Below are positions 36,701-50,688 of a stretch of DNA of 64,000 nt, in pieces. The stretch is from positions 33,513,160 through 33,577,159 of the forward strand of contig NC_134999.1 of NCBI RefSeq assembly GCF_051020985.1, in the 5' to 3' direction. The notes under the pieces are model-generated. The model was given only the letters and a program-made list of their open reading frames with translations, made no database searches and was not told the origin of the DNA. The translations under genes and the position numbers were made by a program. Each line of letters opens with the position of its first letter. The stretch's first letter is position 1. Source of the stretch: Nomia melanderi. Lineage: Eukaryota; Arthropoda; Insecta; Hymenoptera; Halictidae.

Positions 36701-39700
36701 TTGTTATGTAACATATTTTAAATAGATAATCAATTCGAATTGGATTTTATATTGTTTTCAACGCTGTGGTAATTAGCGAAGTTGCATAGCTAAGTGTCTT
36801 TATAGAAAAACGAGATTTCTTGTTACCGGTACGCAATGTGTTAACACTTTGACTGCTACGGCGGTCACCGATGACAGCTTTCAAATTACAAGGAAATAAT
36901 TATGACTTGGAGGATAATTTCGTAAGTGATAATTGATTGAGTAACTAGATAATAGCGTAACATAAGAATTTTCATATCAAATAATTAATAATTCTTGCTT
37001 TGTATCTTTGCTATAGAAAGGATAAGTGATAAAACGCTGATGCTTTTCGTGGAAGTCAACGTTTGACACTAGAACTACCGAGCACTTAAACTGACTTTGC
37101 CAAATTGCTTTATAAAAGTTACATTCGTAAGTGGCTTTCGGGAGAGAGCCTTGTTCAAAGGAATTTGTTCTCAACGTTCCGCCATCATTGCAGCTGGCTT
37201 TATCAGGGGCTAAAGTCTTCCTAGGCACACGCTAGTATCAGTGTGTCTCTAACAGCTGCTCGATGATGGCGAAACGTTGAACAAACTACTATTGGACACG
37301 GCTCTCAGCCGAAAGCCACTTATGAATGTAATATTCCAGACCGTGAAAGCATTAAAGCTACTATTTATAAAACTTGTAACTGCGTATTTACTAAGCCGTC
37401 AATTGGTTCATATTTCAGCGTAGGTTTTACTAAATCAGCTTCTTCAACTCTTGTCCTACGAGTGAGACTCGTGAATATTTTCAAATGATTCAACGAATAC
37501 ATATATTACTCAGTTTATTCGAATTCAAAGTAAATATTCTTCTATAATCAACTGTTACTTAAAAGGAAACATAGGCGTAACGTATGCTTAGAATTTTTCT
37601 TCCAATAAATTATTAACGACAAAGTAGCCTCAGAGTTGAAAAGACAAACACAGGCAAAGGGGTCAATGATTTCCCAGAGAAGCATCAGTACCTTCTCGGT
37701 GATTGTATCAAAAGAAATCTAGCAGTTCTAGTGTTGTCCTCCATCCGTCAAGATAAGCAAGAGCGCGTCGACGGTAAGCGGCAGTGCGAAGCGACGAGCG
37801 ATCGATTCGTAAAACAGAAAGAACAACCGGCGTGTAGAAGCGACAGAGAAATCCACCGGATGATCTTCCCCGCGAGGCGACCGCGCGACGACTGCGGGAA
37901 GGTAAGGACATCGACCGCAGGCAATGGCAAACAGCGAGGATAAGTGCGAGGAAAAGACAAACACAGAGAAGCATTCTGGTAAGCGACTGATCAATGCGAC
38001 AGACGGGAACAGGGTCTATTTACCAATGAGAATGTCGCGCATATCTGGCGCCATTTCCCCCCTGCTGGTCTTCCTTTCTCTGTGGTGGTGAGACCCAACA
38101 GTGCCGCCTCCATCGTTCTGCACGAACTCGGGTCGATTGGGGAGCTCGCTCGAAGCGAAGTCCACCTCGACGTTGGCCGAGGCGGTAGCCAAAGCGGACG
38201 TCGTCGCCCTTTGAGACACTTTCCCAGACCTCCTGCCGCCTAGACGGCAAGCGTCCGCCAACTGCAGCTTGACTCGCAGCAGATCGCCCCGTCCTTCGCC
38301 CACGGCGATCACACGGGGATGATGGGAGGCGACCATCGGCGCGAACGCCACTACTTCTTGATCCAAGCTCTCCACCGACAAATGGTAATCGGTCACGGCG
38401 ATCTCCCGTAGCGGTGTTCTCGTGCCGTCCGAGAATTCGACGTCTATGTCCAATAAGCCCTCCTAGAATTCAAGAATATAGTTAACAGTCTTCCCCCGAG
38501 AGATGAGACGATTCAGTTGCAGTCAGTAGAAATAGCTACCTGATATTTAGCTGTCAACCGCCTGGTGACCGAAGTTTCGGCAACGTAGCCGTTCTCTATG
38601 GCGTTGTCCGGACTGATGGTGAGCTGCAGACCGGACACAACCCTGACCGACAGCCTGGTGACGGCCACCCGCACGTTCCCGACCTTCACTTCCTTCGCTC
38701 CGATGATTCTGCCAGTGATCGGCGAGAGTACCTGCACTTCCGTTATACCTACACCGCGACCTTGCACGATCCTCCCCTGCAAGAGGGTGGCTATTCTGGG
38801 ATCCGACACGCGCAGCATCCCCATCACTAGGTCGGTGACCCGCAGCCAAGTCCTACGGTTCACGAAGTAGGAGACCCTGCCGGAGTCGTGATCGGTAGCC
38901 AAGAATCTCGCGTGAACCTCGACCGGACTCTGCTGGAACCTCAGTCTGCACAAGGTCGACGAGCCTCTCTCGATGGAATTGATCGTGTCCCAGCCGGGAT
39001 CGTTCCCCCGGAACCTCTCGTCCTGATCGTCCTCCTCGAGGATCACGTCGGCGTCGTCCACGTCCATCGAGGTGTCGTCTATCGAGTCCTCGACGTCCGC
39101 CGCGCTCCTCTTCTTCGTTTTCGCGGAAGACTCGTTCGCCCTTGAGCCAGTGGCGTTCAGGCTGCGTTTACTCTTGGCGCTGACCACGTGCTCCTCGGGG
39201 ACCTTCCAGCCTTTGATCTGGCTGAGCCTGGTGTCCTCGACTGTGATCGCCAGGGGAAACTCCGGCATCCACACCGTGAACTTGGCTAGACCGGTGTACG
39301 TACCGTACTTGACCAACACGGACGCGTTGCTGGACCCTCGGATCTCGGTGCCGTCCACGTACACGCTGCTGCAGGAAGACGACACCTGCGAGACAATTCG
39401 GTTAATGATACACGAGACGTTCGCTTCGACATCCGCGTCTCAATCGCTTCGGCATCGGTATCAATCGCGCGAGCGAAAGTGACTCGCGTACGCGCGACGG
39501 GATCGAGTCGAGGAGACGACACACCGTCTAATTAATTAACATCATCGTCGACCTCCGCCGGTGTAGGAGAATGAGAAAAGTTCCAGGAACGACGTACCTT
39601 AAGTACACTCTCATCCTCGGAGTGACAGGAGGACTGGAGCGTGACGTCGGCGACGGTACCGGCCTGGCTGACGATGAACACTTTCATTCCCTGCGACACT

Positions 39701-42700
39701 TGCCGTCCCGTCAGCACCGCGGTGTTCATCACCTCCCAGTTCTACGGCAGAGGGGAGAGAGACCGAGAACTCGATTAAATCGTCGCCTTTGTCGCGGCCG
39801 GGTTGTCGCGGGGCTCGTTAAAGCGACTCGGCTCCATTCACCGAGCAGTCCCGGCTCGATTCGGAGGCGCGATCGTTTCTCGTCCGGCGCTTTTGTTTGC
39901 TCCCGAGGGCGCGTTGTCGGAAAAGTTTCGCGACCGGTCGCGAACTCTGGCCCGGGAAAGGGTTCTAAAGGGCCCTGGTTGGCCGGCCGGAATCACAGGG
40001 CCGTTTCATATACATGCAGGCCGCCGCGCGCGCGATCGCTATATGCAAGTTGTTCTACGCGCTACCTGGTCCGGTCCGCTTCGTGTAGCTTGCGAGCGTG
40101 TGTGTACTTTGCAGCCGCTGGGAAAGAGGACGGTTTAGGAAGAGGGACGCGAGACGGGGCCGAGCACGAAGCCATTTCCAAGTTGGCTTCCGTACAGTCT
40201 GCCCTTTGGAAGGAAACATCAAACGACTCGGATATTGCAGCCAGGGAATTTAAATCTCTGACCCCGGGAGAGCCGCTCTCTATCCATCCGCCAATGTTGT
40301 ACGTGCGGATAGCAGTCTACGCCTCGCGGACCATCTTCTCATTGATGGATACCCGATCCAGCGTCCTTAGCTCCGCGGGAGGTCGACCGGTTCAACGTTC
40401 GAGCGGTCCGCAGCTCTCCGAATGCTTCCCGAGCCCGCGATTTGATACGCCTCGGGGAAGCTCGCCTAGAATCCGGGATCCCGTGTAAAACGCGAACTCG
40501 TTTCGGCGATTTTGCGCCGCGGATCTAGGCCTCGAAGGCCAGAATCACGGCTATGAATAGCCCTCTTTCTTTCGCCGCGGTTCGAGGCCTAGATACTTCC
40601 ACGGATGTCGCAATCACTCATCCGGCGAAACGTTTCATTCGATCGCTTCTGCGTCGCGTCTCGATTTCCACGTAGATCTCTTTGTTCGCCGATGAGCGTT
40701 GAAACGACCGGGACGGGGCAACCGGTAGTGCGGGCTGCTCGAAGGAAGCGAGAAGTTATCTGGTCCAGGTTCGTCCAGGCCAGAACCAGCGGAGCTTATC
40801 GGCGAATCTCTGATCCACTTAGCCAGTTCGGTTCGCAGTTTCGACGGGATTTAGCCTATGCATTATCGAAGAGGTTGGTCAAAGGGCTCTAGCTCGAGTG
40901 GAATTCCCTAGCCAGTTGCCGATCTTTCCGGCGGTGTATTTATACCTGCGGCGCAATGGTCGCCGAAATATTTTCTTCCCGCTGATTAAACGCTCGCAGA
41001 CCTCGTCGGTTGGGCTACGAGCTGGAACCGGTGTCAATGCTGGCGCTAAGCCGGACGAGGGAGGTTTACGAGGAAAGCAGGGCGTTCCTCTTTTAATTAA
41101 AAACTCCCGCCCGCCCCTGCGCGGCGTTGCAAGCGGAGCGGCAATTAGAGCTAGGATGATCAAGAAGCATCCTGCAACTTCTCTGAAGGAATATGTAAAC
41201 GAATTAATTAGATGATTCATTAATCAGCCGGCCCTCGCGATTTTGCGCTGCGCGCTCCTGGACTACGGGCGACCGAGTTCGCGAAAGAATAGATTAGACT
41301 CGGCGACTAGAAGAACGGAATCAATTAGCCGGCGTCCTTAGCTTACGAAATCGTGGCCAAAGAACCGAGCGACGAATAAATTACTCCGAGCGAAGTCGTA
41401 TCGCTGCCCGGATCGAGGGTAAAAACTGCGCCGGGCAGAAGTTTTATCTCGAACGGAAAATCCAACCCGGCGCGTTAACGCAACACGACCCGCTGCTACT
41501 CGCGGGACGGAACGGCTGAGTGTTTTCTAATGTCCGCGATACACCCTGCCCCTAAACGCGATTTATTCGCCCGACGGGACGAGCGCGAAGAGAACGCGAA
41601 CGGGATCGCGCGGAAGCCGACGTCCGCCGTCCGAGTGCGCAGCCGACGATGAGTTACAATAGGGACTGCTCGCAAATTAAACCGATTCCCGTCAACTTTC
41701 GAATAATTCGCCGTTGAAAGGGAAACAACGAGTCTAACGAGCCGGGGGGGAAAAGTCTGTCGCGCAGGAAATGGCGTTAACGGAGGAATAATAGGATCGT
41801 TCGATGATAAGTTCGCTCGGAAAAAAGTTCCCTTAACAAGGGTAGTATGGAAGTTGTCGAGCCCCGAGACGATCGAGCAGGAATTACAGCCATTAAATAG
41901 TTTTCTAAAGAAACACCGGATCCGCCGGCGATCTGTGCTCCGGCGGATTCAAATTCTCTTTGTCGAGGGTTATCGAATCGTAAATCATGGCCGGTGATAT
42001 CATTCGCCTCTATCCTATTTTCCCCGTTTCTGTGCCGGAGCCTTGAAACTATCAACTGATCGCCTACGACGCGATGACGCGGGATCGCTCGCTCCTAATT
42101 TCTTCTTTCGTCGTTACCGAACGCAGCTGCCTCTCCGTGGTGCTCTAGCGCATGCGAATCGACGCGGTGACAGGCGAGATAATATATAATTCAACCGGAG
42201 CCTCGATAATCGTACCGCTAGAGTTTCTGCTAAACTTGATGTCGACATTCCGCGAAATGAAATTTCTATATTTGTAACGCCAAGTCGCGGATGATTTAAC
42301 GCTACCGGCGTTTGTTTCGGTGACGATCGCAATATTGTCGTCTGTCAATCTCAATCGTAATATTCGATTGTTGAAATTTGAAATATTTCATTTAATTGTA
42401 ACATTCTAGTCGAACCAACGAGTCTAAACACAGTATTGAAAAAATTGAAGTAAAAGTCGTTGAGCTCGTAAATATAAAACCTTATACTATACTATTAAAT
42501 ATCATATAACTCTGAATAATAATATCTATAGGATAGATCCTATATCTAAATAGATAGAAAATAAATAGATTTCAGTTTCTTTATCTAATATGGATTGCAG
42601 CCGTCATTAATATGTGACGCTGGTAGCAAACGTGTTAATTACTCGGAACAAGAGGTCGCGCGTAGTTTCTTTTTCAATTATGTAAGCAATCGATATATAA

Positions 42701-45700
42701 TTTAGATTCATCTGCTGATCGTTTTCTGCACTTCAAGGAATCTTCGTCCGCAAAGGGTTAAAAGTGTAACTAATCGATTGAACCGGTATTCTCGCCGTTA
42801 ATTCCCGCGGCGCAACGATTTATCGAGGACGAGATTGCAATTCTCTCCCGATAAAAATACGCGCAGGATAGGGCAAAGGTGTATCGATCGTCCGCAGATA
42901 CAGCCGAGTCGCAACCGCGGCGCGTCGCGTCTGGTTGCTTTATCGTCGGGAGGAAAGCATTATCCTTTGACGCGGCTCGAGCCGTTTGCCAGGGACCGAA
43001 TCCCTTCCTTCCTAAGCGAGGGAAGCGCGGCGGATCGTTGATCGAGCGACCCAGAGCGAAATACGCGAAATGGAAAAGTATAACTGTTCCGGCACGGTTT
43101 ATTTAGCTTAGACGTAGCTATCGGTGCGTGAAGATTTATAGCATGACCAATTATGACCGCTCGTGTCTAAGCACAGTAATAAGTAAATTTTGGAAGCATT
43201 TCATTGCTGGCTGCAATCCTTAGATCCGATGTCATAAATGAGCTGTCGAAGCTAACATATAAAAAAGCGGCAGCTCAACGACCTGAACCCCGAGCGCACA
43301 GCTATCGGTACCTTTGCAGATCAGAAGGGAAGACGTACCCTCTACCTCCGCTACCAGTAATGTGGGCGTAGGTTAAAAAACGGCAATTAGCAACACCTCG
43401 AGCATTCTAGCCTTCCGATTTGTCACTAAGGACACCGCCCTATCTCTGTATTTTTATATATATGTGGGAATGGATGTATTTGAGTGATGAATGTGTGTGA
43501 GCGCGTTTTGAATGAATGTTCAAAGCGTTCGAATATTCTAGATTATATTGATTTTCTCCATATGTTAATAATGTTGTTTTTTTTCAAGAATCTAGAATAT
43601 TCCAAATATATGTGAAGTTAATGCATGGTGATGAAAGAATGTTCTAGAAAGTGTGTGAGTGAGACGAGAGCATCTGAGTATATAAATAGTGTGTGCGTTG
43701 TTTAATTGAGTTAGTGTTTTATTGTGAGCTGTGATGAAATAATTATACTGTTTCAAATAAAATTCTCTTTCTCCTAGATATATAGAGAGACATTGAGACA
43801 GACAGACAGACATACATCACAAGTTCATTACTAATCACGCTGTACTCACTGGACAACACGCATACTGTAACTTTGTGTACACATACACATTCCTTTCAGT
43901 CGATATTAAACAAATACAGTCCACTATCGAACGAGAAAAGGAGAAGCCTTTTTTCATCGCATCCATTTCACACGAAGTTAATTCGGCGTGTGAAAGTGTT
44001 ACGCCACGTCCACAATACTGCCTGCACAGCGTGCACGACCAATAATATTTAACCCTTTGCTGGCGAAGATTCTTCGAAATAGAAAACCTTCGATGTACGA
44101 AGCTAAATTACGTTACAATTGCTTAATACTATTTCCACCGAGGTGTCGACGGACACCTGTCGAAATTTCGATTTAAAATTACTTTCCAACCTTAGTCGTA
44201 TATTCTGAACGGATCCTCGACTTTACCGATAACGATTGTAATATTAGCTACAGGAAGTGTCCAAAATTCAATTGGGGAAGAATTGTTAAACTGAGAGAAG
44301 AATTGTAAGTTAAAATTTCGTGTCTTTTGACACCATCGGTAGAAATGGTGTTAATTAATAGGTATAATGGAAACTACGTTCTGGTCCCTTGCTGTTCGAT
44401 TAATTAAATCATTCGCTCGCGAGTTAGTTTTCCAAATTATGAACATTCCAGCATCTTCGAAACATAGAAGACCTTCGATATACGAAGCTAAATTACATAT
44501 CAATTGCTTAATTAATAAAAAAAGGAAACCACGTTCTGATCACTTGCTGTTCAACTAATTAAATCATTCCCTCGCGAGTTAGTCTTCCAAATGTCATCGC
44601 ATCTTACCGAAATGCCGACATCCGTCCGCAAAGGGACTCTGCACTCGAAAATATTTTTCTCAAAAAATATTCATTATTTTCTAATGAAATATCACTAATA
44701 TGTCAACACCTTAAGCAGCATTGCATACAGAAATCTTTTCAAACGAACCGTGTACCTTGAAAGTGGCTCAAGTCCACTTAAAATGATCAGAAAACTACGA
44801 AAAAATAACAGAATTACATACAATTCTAACTACTACAACAGTTCACTCAATTTCTTCGAAAAATCGACTTAACACCAGAACCACCGAGCAGTTAAATTGT
44901 CTCTTTGAAATCCTTCTGTAACCTCAACACTGCAATTATTCAGACGTCAGTTAGTCTGCGATTCACTTTGTGTATCGCTAAACCAGTTTCTCTACTTTTT
45001 CAAAGCGTCCGTCGAGTAACAGGAAAAAACGAGATCAGGAAAGGATCATTTCTGCCCGTCCGATAGTTCCAGTGTTCAGCCACTTTCGAAATAAACGGCT
45101 GAAATAATGATTCATCGAAGGAAGCGCGGCGGATCGTCGATCGAGCAGCGTGGAAGCGGATATTCGCGAGGCCGTGCGCGCCACGTACTCGTCCGGTATC
45201 GATCGGCACATTTGCCGGGCGGTTATCGTGCAACTTAGCGGATTCTTTTTCAAGAGATTTCGAGGAGGAGAGGGCGTGGGCACCGGTGGACGGTTCGGGG
45301 TTGGCTGGCCTGAAAATCGTGCTCGCAGGTCCTGCGAGGACGACGATATTGGCTCGTCCCTGCCGTCCTCATCCCCCGGCCACCTGGATTCCTCTATTTC
45401 CGACGGCGCCGGAATCCCGCCGCGGAATTCCGCACGTTCGCGAGCACAGTTGGCGGGAATGAAAATCGTTCGACACGTATATATCGATATTATGCCCGGG
45501 CCAACTATTATCCGCCACCTTACAAACGTAAACCGCCGGGAGCCGATGGCAGATCGGTTTGCGGGATGCTTCTGGACACGTCCGCGGCACCGTTTGCACC
45601 GGATTCTTCGGTGAGTTAGGAAATAAGCGTGACGCGGTTTAGCGTCGAGTTCGGATTAGAGTGATATGTATAACTCAGTCATTGAAGTGATCGATGGAAG

Positions 45701-48700
45701 ACTCACTTGGTGCTGATTCTTTTTAACTAGTATTCTGAGTTACTTTTATGTTTAATTTTTTATGATTCTGTATTGCTGTTAGTGGTTTACTTGAAATACT
45801 TTGGAATATATTTAGTGGGAAACAATGTAGAGAATTGTTTATATTGATACTATTGAAAATAGTGTAATAATATATTGCAATTAACCCTTGGACTCGGGAG
45901 GCCAAAAGGATTTAACTTTGATTGATTTTTTAACTTTGTATACTGCATCAATACGTGAAATACTGAAAGAAAATAGCTTTGTTCCATAATTTATATGTGG
46001 TTTCTTGATAAATTCATTTTAAAGAATCTTGTCTATATCGGATTAGAAAGTATTGAATATTTCAGGTGGGACACTTTCGAGTGTAAAGGGTTAAATGTGT
46101 TGATAGAGAAGGATACTTTAAGATAAATCTACTGTCGGGTCGTAGGACATAGGAGCGCGAAGAGTTAGCACGTTGAACGCCGCACGGTTTCATAGAGCAA
46201 AATACAGTGGACAGTATAATATTTAATAATTCGGTTGAATTGCGTTATTATTACATATTCCTCTAAGCAGCAATGTTTATAATATAGAAATGCTTTCGAA
46301 TAATCATTCATTGAGTGAACTGTAGTAATTCAATGTGGTTAGGGTCACCCGTAACCCCCATTAGGCAAATGAAGAACGTGTTTTCCTGTTAGCAATGAAT
46401 TAAGGTCAGATTTTAATCAGTACTTCACTGGTTTCGAATGAAGTTGCCATTGTCAGCAACTTATATTTATGTTGTTGACATCAAAAAACATTTTCGAAAG
46501 CCTGCCCTGATTTTAACTTTAAAATCAACACTAGATTTACGGACGTATATTCCACACTTTATTCTATTGTTCCTAGAAAACTACGTGTTCGTCCATATAA
46601 ATCGCGAAAATTGTAACTTCGCTTAACAGACTTCAATCTAAAACTTTTCAACATTATTTACTGTTAACAAATAATGTTTAAAAAACCCAATATCCGTCAA
46701 ATTGACGGGTTCCGTAAATCTAGCGTCAGCACATTGCGTACCGGTAACGAGAAATCTCGTTTTTATATAAAGACACTATGCAACTCCGCTAATTACCACA
46801 GCTTTGAAAAGAATATAAAATTTCATTCAAATCGATTATCTGTTTAAAATATATTACATAACAATATATCTGAGTTCTTCTATATATAATAATATAAGTC
46901 GACCTCAGTGCAAATTTCCATCCGCACAATTCAGTTTGAAAATTAGCCGGTACGCAGTGTTAACTTCAATTTGAAAATCTTTAAACACTATTTACTGTTA
47001 CCAAATTTCCACCAACTTCAAAAAATCCAATATCCGTCAAATCGACGGGTTCCGTAAATCTAGTGTTAAGAACCGGCACGAACTCTCCGGTGACTACCGT
47101 ACCAATTGACTACCTCCGTAAGGTCTCGCTCGTTAGGACTACAAGAAACGTTTGCATCGCTCACCTTGGAGATAGGCAGGACAGCCTGAATGTCGTCCTT
47201 CTGTATCTCGAACCTAGCTTGCAGCTTCCGTCTCTCCGCAGGGTGATGATCCCGCATCCCATTGAACTGCGACGACCCGTTGTCCTCCTCGTCCTCGAAA
47301 GTGTAACGCACGCCCCATACGATGCGTCCTGCGTCTCTATTTCCTTCCACGCCCTCCTCGCTGGCCTCCAGAAGCATCGTCATGATCTCCTCCGCCGATC
47401 TGAACACGAACGAACAGCGAGGTTTTAACGTGCCGACCCCTGGACCATCCCTCTCCCCAAGGAAACGCGTCCCGACCCGTCGTTTTCGCAACGGCAAATT
47501 GCTTCATTCCCGTGGAAACCGGACGCACTTTATTCTTACGCGTTACGGGGACCAAGACGATCTCGTGAGCTCGAGATCATCTATGATCCAGCCCGGCTCC
47601 ATTCGCCGATTCCCATGGCGCAATTGTGTCTGACGCAGCAGATAGATCGGAGGGTAAATTGCGCGACACGCCGGACGGTAATTGGATCGGGCAAGGAAAA
47701 ATCGGAATTCGCTATTGAATGCATCACGGTTGCCGGGGAGAAAATAGATCGGTACATATACGATAGAATTTACAGGAGAATCGACGATCTCCCGGTTAAC
47801 CCGATTTGCGATTTTTCATCTTGGAATCTTACCTTCTCAGACTCCATTTGTCTTCCGAACCTGACGTACTCGACTGCGTCGGGATTGTCAGAGATTACGA
47901 TTACCTATTGCAAGCACGTGCGAAGCTGTAAGTTTCCTATGGGATTGGGGAATCGTTATATTTCGTTCCTTTGTTTGTCGCGAGGAGTTCCCGGCTAATC
48001 GGCACGCCGGAACGTTGTCGGTCTCGGAGTTTCCCGGTCGCTTCGGCCGGCTCTAACGAGAATTTGAACAGTTCGAGGAGACGACGGGGGTGTTTGTAGT
48101 TCACAAATGGCCGGGGTTACGTAACGCCGGCGCTGCGAAAGCCGGCGTTACGTGGAAACGCAACGACGACCCACGGGTCAGGTCGTTATGCTAGGTCCGC
48201 GGTTGGGCGTGAACGAGGATCCCCGACAAAATGGACGGTTATTACAGCCGGATTTACGAGTCGGAACGATCGTGTTCGCAGACAGTTTCGATGAGATTGA
48301 AGGGTGGCACACGTCTGGCTTCCTTTCTCGGGGAGTTCAAGGATCACCGGGATATCTCGGATCTCAAATGGAAATCCGACGCCCCCGCTCGATGGAAATT
48401 CGAAGACGCGACGCGATGCAGGCGGAACGAAGCAAAGAGAAATAATTCGACGCACGTGTTTACCTCCGACGTGGAGTAAAAACCGAATCCCTCCCCCTCC
48501 CAACATTTTTCCATGAAAGTTTCTACGAACGGTTGAAATATCTACTCGCAGATCTTCACGGGATGTTCGATTCCATTCCGGGGCTGATCGAGATGCAATC
48601 TAGTGATTGAAAGAGCCGTGAACGAAATTAAACGGGGAATTTTTCGCCGTTACCGAGGAAAGGAATCCGAATTCAGCCGGCTAAAGGCGGTACCGGCGTT

Positions 48701-50643
48701 GCTGGACCGACTGGGACTAAAATGGAACGAGATCGAAGGGAAATAGAAGCGAAAGGAAGCTGGAATAAAATTAGCCAGAGAACCGTAATTCTCGAGTCGA
48801 TAGAGCCCGCGTTTAAAGCTCGGCGCACAGCGATCCGTGCTATTGTCCACGATTTTCATTCGAGAAAATTACACCGTTATAACCTGGAAACTTTCCGACG
48901 ATGGGAAATGATTCGATATCACTCTCCGAGGGAACAGCGGCCGGCTCCGGGAAAATACAAAAACGTTCGTGCGGGACGCGAAAACGCGAGGGATATCGTT
49001 GCTGGATAGAAACTTGAAAGCTCCGCGATAGGAAAAGTTTGGGAAACAGAGGCGGAAAATCCACGGTACGGTTGTAAAGAAAACGCAGCTGCCGGAAGCA
49101 GGCCGGGGAAGGAGGAGGAGCGAAATCGATGGAACGATGACGAGATCTTTGGGGCAACGATTATCGGGTGCATAGGTCTCGATGTTGCGTATTTTCCTAA
49201 TCGGCGATCCGAAAACATCACTGCTGTGAGCCGCGCTGATTCCGCGACTCGCCTTCCGCGAATCAAGAGAGACGGAGACGGGACGCGAAGAAATCAAACC
49301 GGAGCATCGCAGGGTTAACGGCGATAACGACTCCTCCGCTCCACAGTGATACTCACACGGCACTTTTACTTTTTCACTCGCGGACCTCCGGAAACGAACG
49401 TTTCCGCGCGGCGCGGCGCGGCGCGGAGCGGCGACCCGATAAAATCCCCTTCGAATTCTCGGTCGTACGACCGCCGGCTTTTCCGGCGTTCGTTTACGGT
49501 GTCGTTTGCATACCCCCCGGAGCCTCTTACGTCTCCGCGGCAGCCCGGCCGAACAGCTTTCGAATCTCCTTCGGTTCGAGACCCGGACGATCCATATCGT
49601 GGATTATGTCGCAGTCGGTGAATTGGTTTCCTACGGCGCTGGATCCAGGATCGGGATACGAGGAAACAAAATCAATTTCGTCGTAGCTGTTGCGAATACT
49701 GTCGCGAATCTTAAAATCCCTTCGCCAATCTTGGAAATAAGTATTTAATCCCGAAATATCGAAAAATCGGTTGTAATGTAGTTGCGTATTCGAATAATGA
49801 GTGTTCCTCTTGCGAGGAATGCTCGACGAATAGGCAATTCCGTAGATATTTCCTTGAAACGGAGATCACTTTTTTATTCTAGTTCGTTACTGCAGACGAT
49901 GAAGATACTATTTCCCATGTTTAATACCTATTCGAGAGCCGTTTCCACGGTGATAACGCGAACGATTTTGATTGAACACTTGCCGCCCGAGGTGGAACTT
50001 TTCTATACGGAGACTCCGGGGATCCAGAGGGAGTAGAATTAGAAAAGAATGAGGATAAGAGACGGGGGAAGCTATTCCGCGACGCGGAATAAAGTTAAGA
50101 AGGATCGCCACCCAATTTCCTCCCCGCTAACCCAATAACATAGTAATCTTTGTCGGCGGCGATCCATCAGCATCCGCGCGAACGTGAGTACCACTGCTCC
50201 GATACGCCTTCACTTCTTTTCATCATGATTTCATCGGAAGGCCGCCGTCGGACGTATATAAGGCCGCGACGGGGACGAGCCAACGAATTTCATATCGCCG
50301 TATCGACGCGAGACCACCAGTGCCAGACGAAATGCGTGTCAGCGCGTTGATAATCCTCTTCGCCGCCGCGGCGGGCTCGGTGATCTTCACCGAGGCGTCT
50401 CCGCCGTACGATTTGAGCACGAGGACGGAGGCCGACGACGTGAACGAACTGTTGATGCAGATCGAGGTGAATCCCGGGCTGCGGAACGACGCGTTCGATT
50501 CCTCGAGTAAGTCGCTCGTCGCTCGAGAGGCGAAAATTGAAGAGGAAGACGCGGACGAGGACGACGTCGAGGCGCCGAACGCCGAAGAGGAAGGCGTGCT
50601 GGTGAGACAGGAACGGTCGGCCAAGAGGAAGAAGCAAGACGAC

Positions 50644-50688
<45 letters not shown>

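Noticed and set aside
39571..40488. 305-codon plus-strand open frame
   Set aside because: Overlaps a well-supported TMEM132 exon in antisense, is Arg/Ser-rich, and lies in stop-poor GC-rich DNA.
49500..49600. tRNA-like GGTTCGAGACC box
   Set aside because: No matching acceptor stem, anticodon arm or A box in position.
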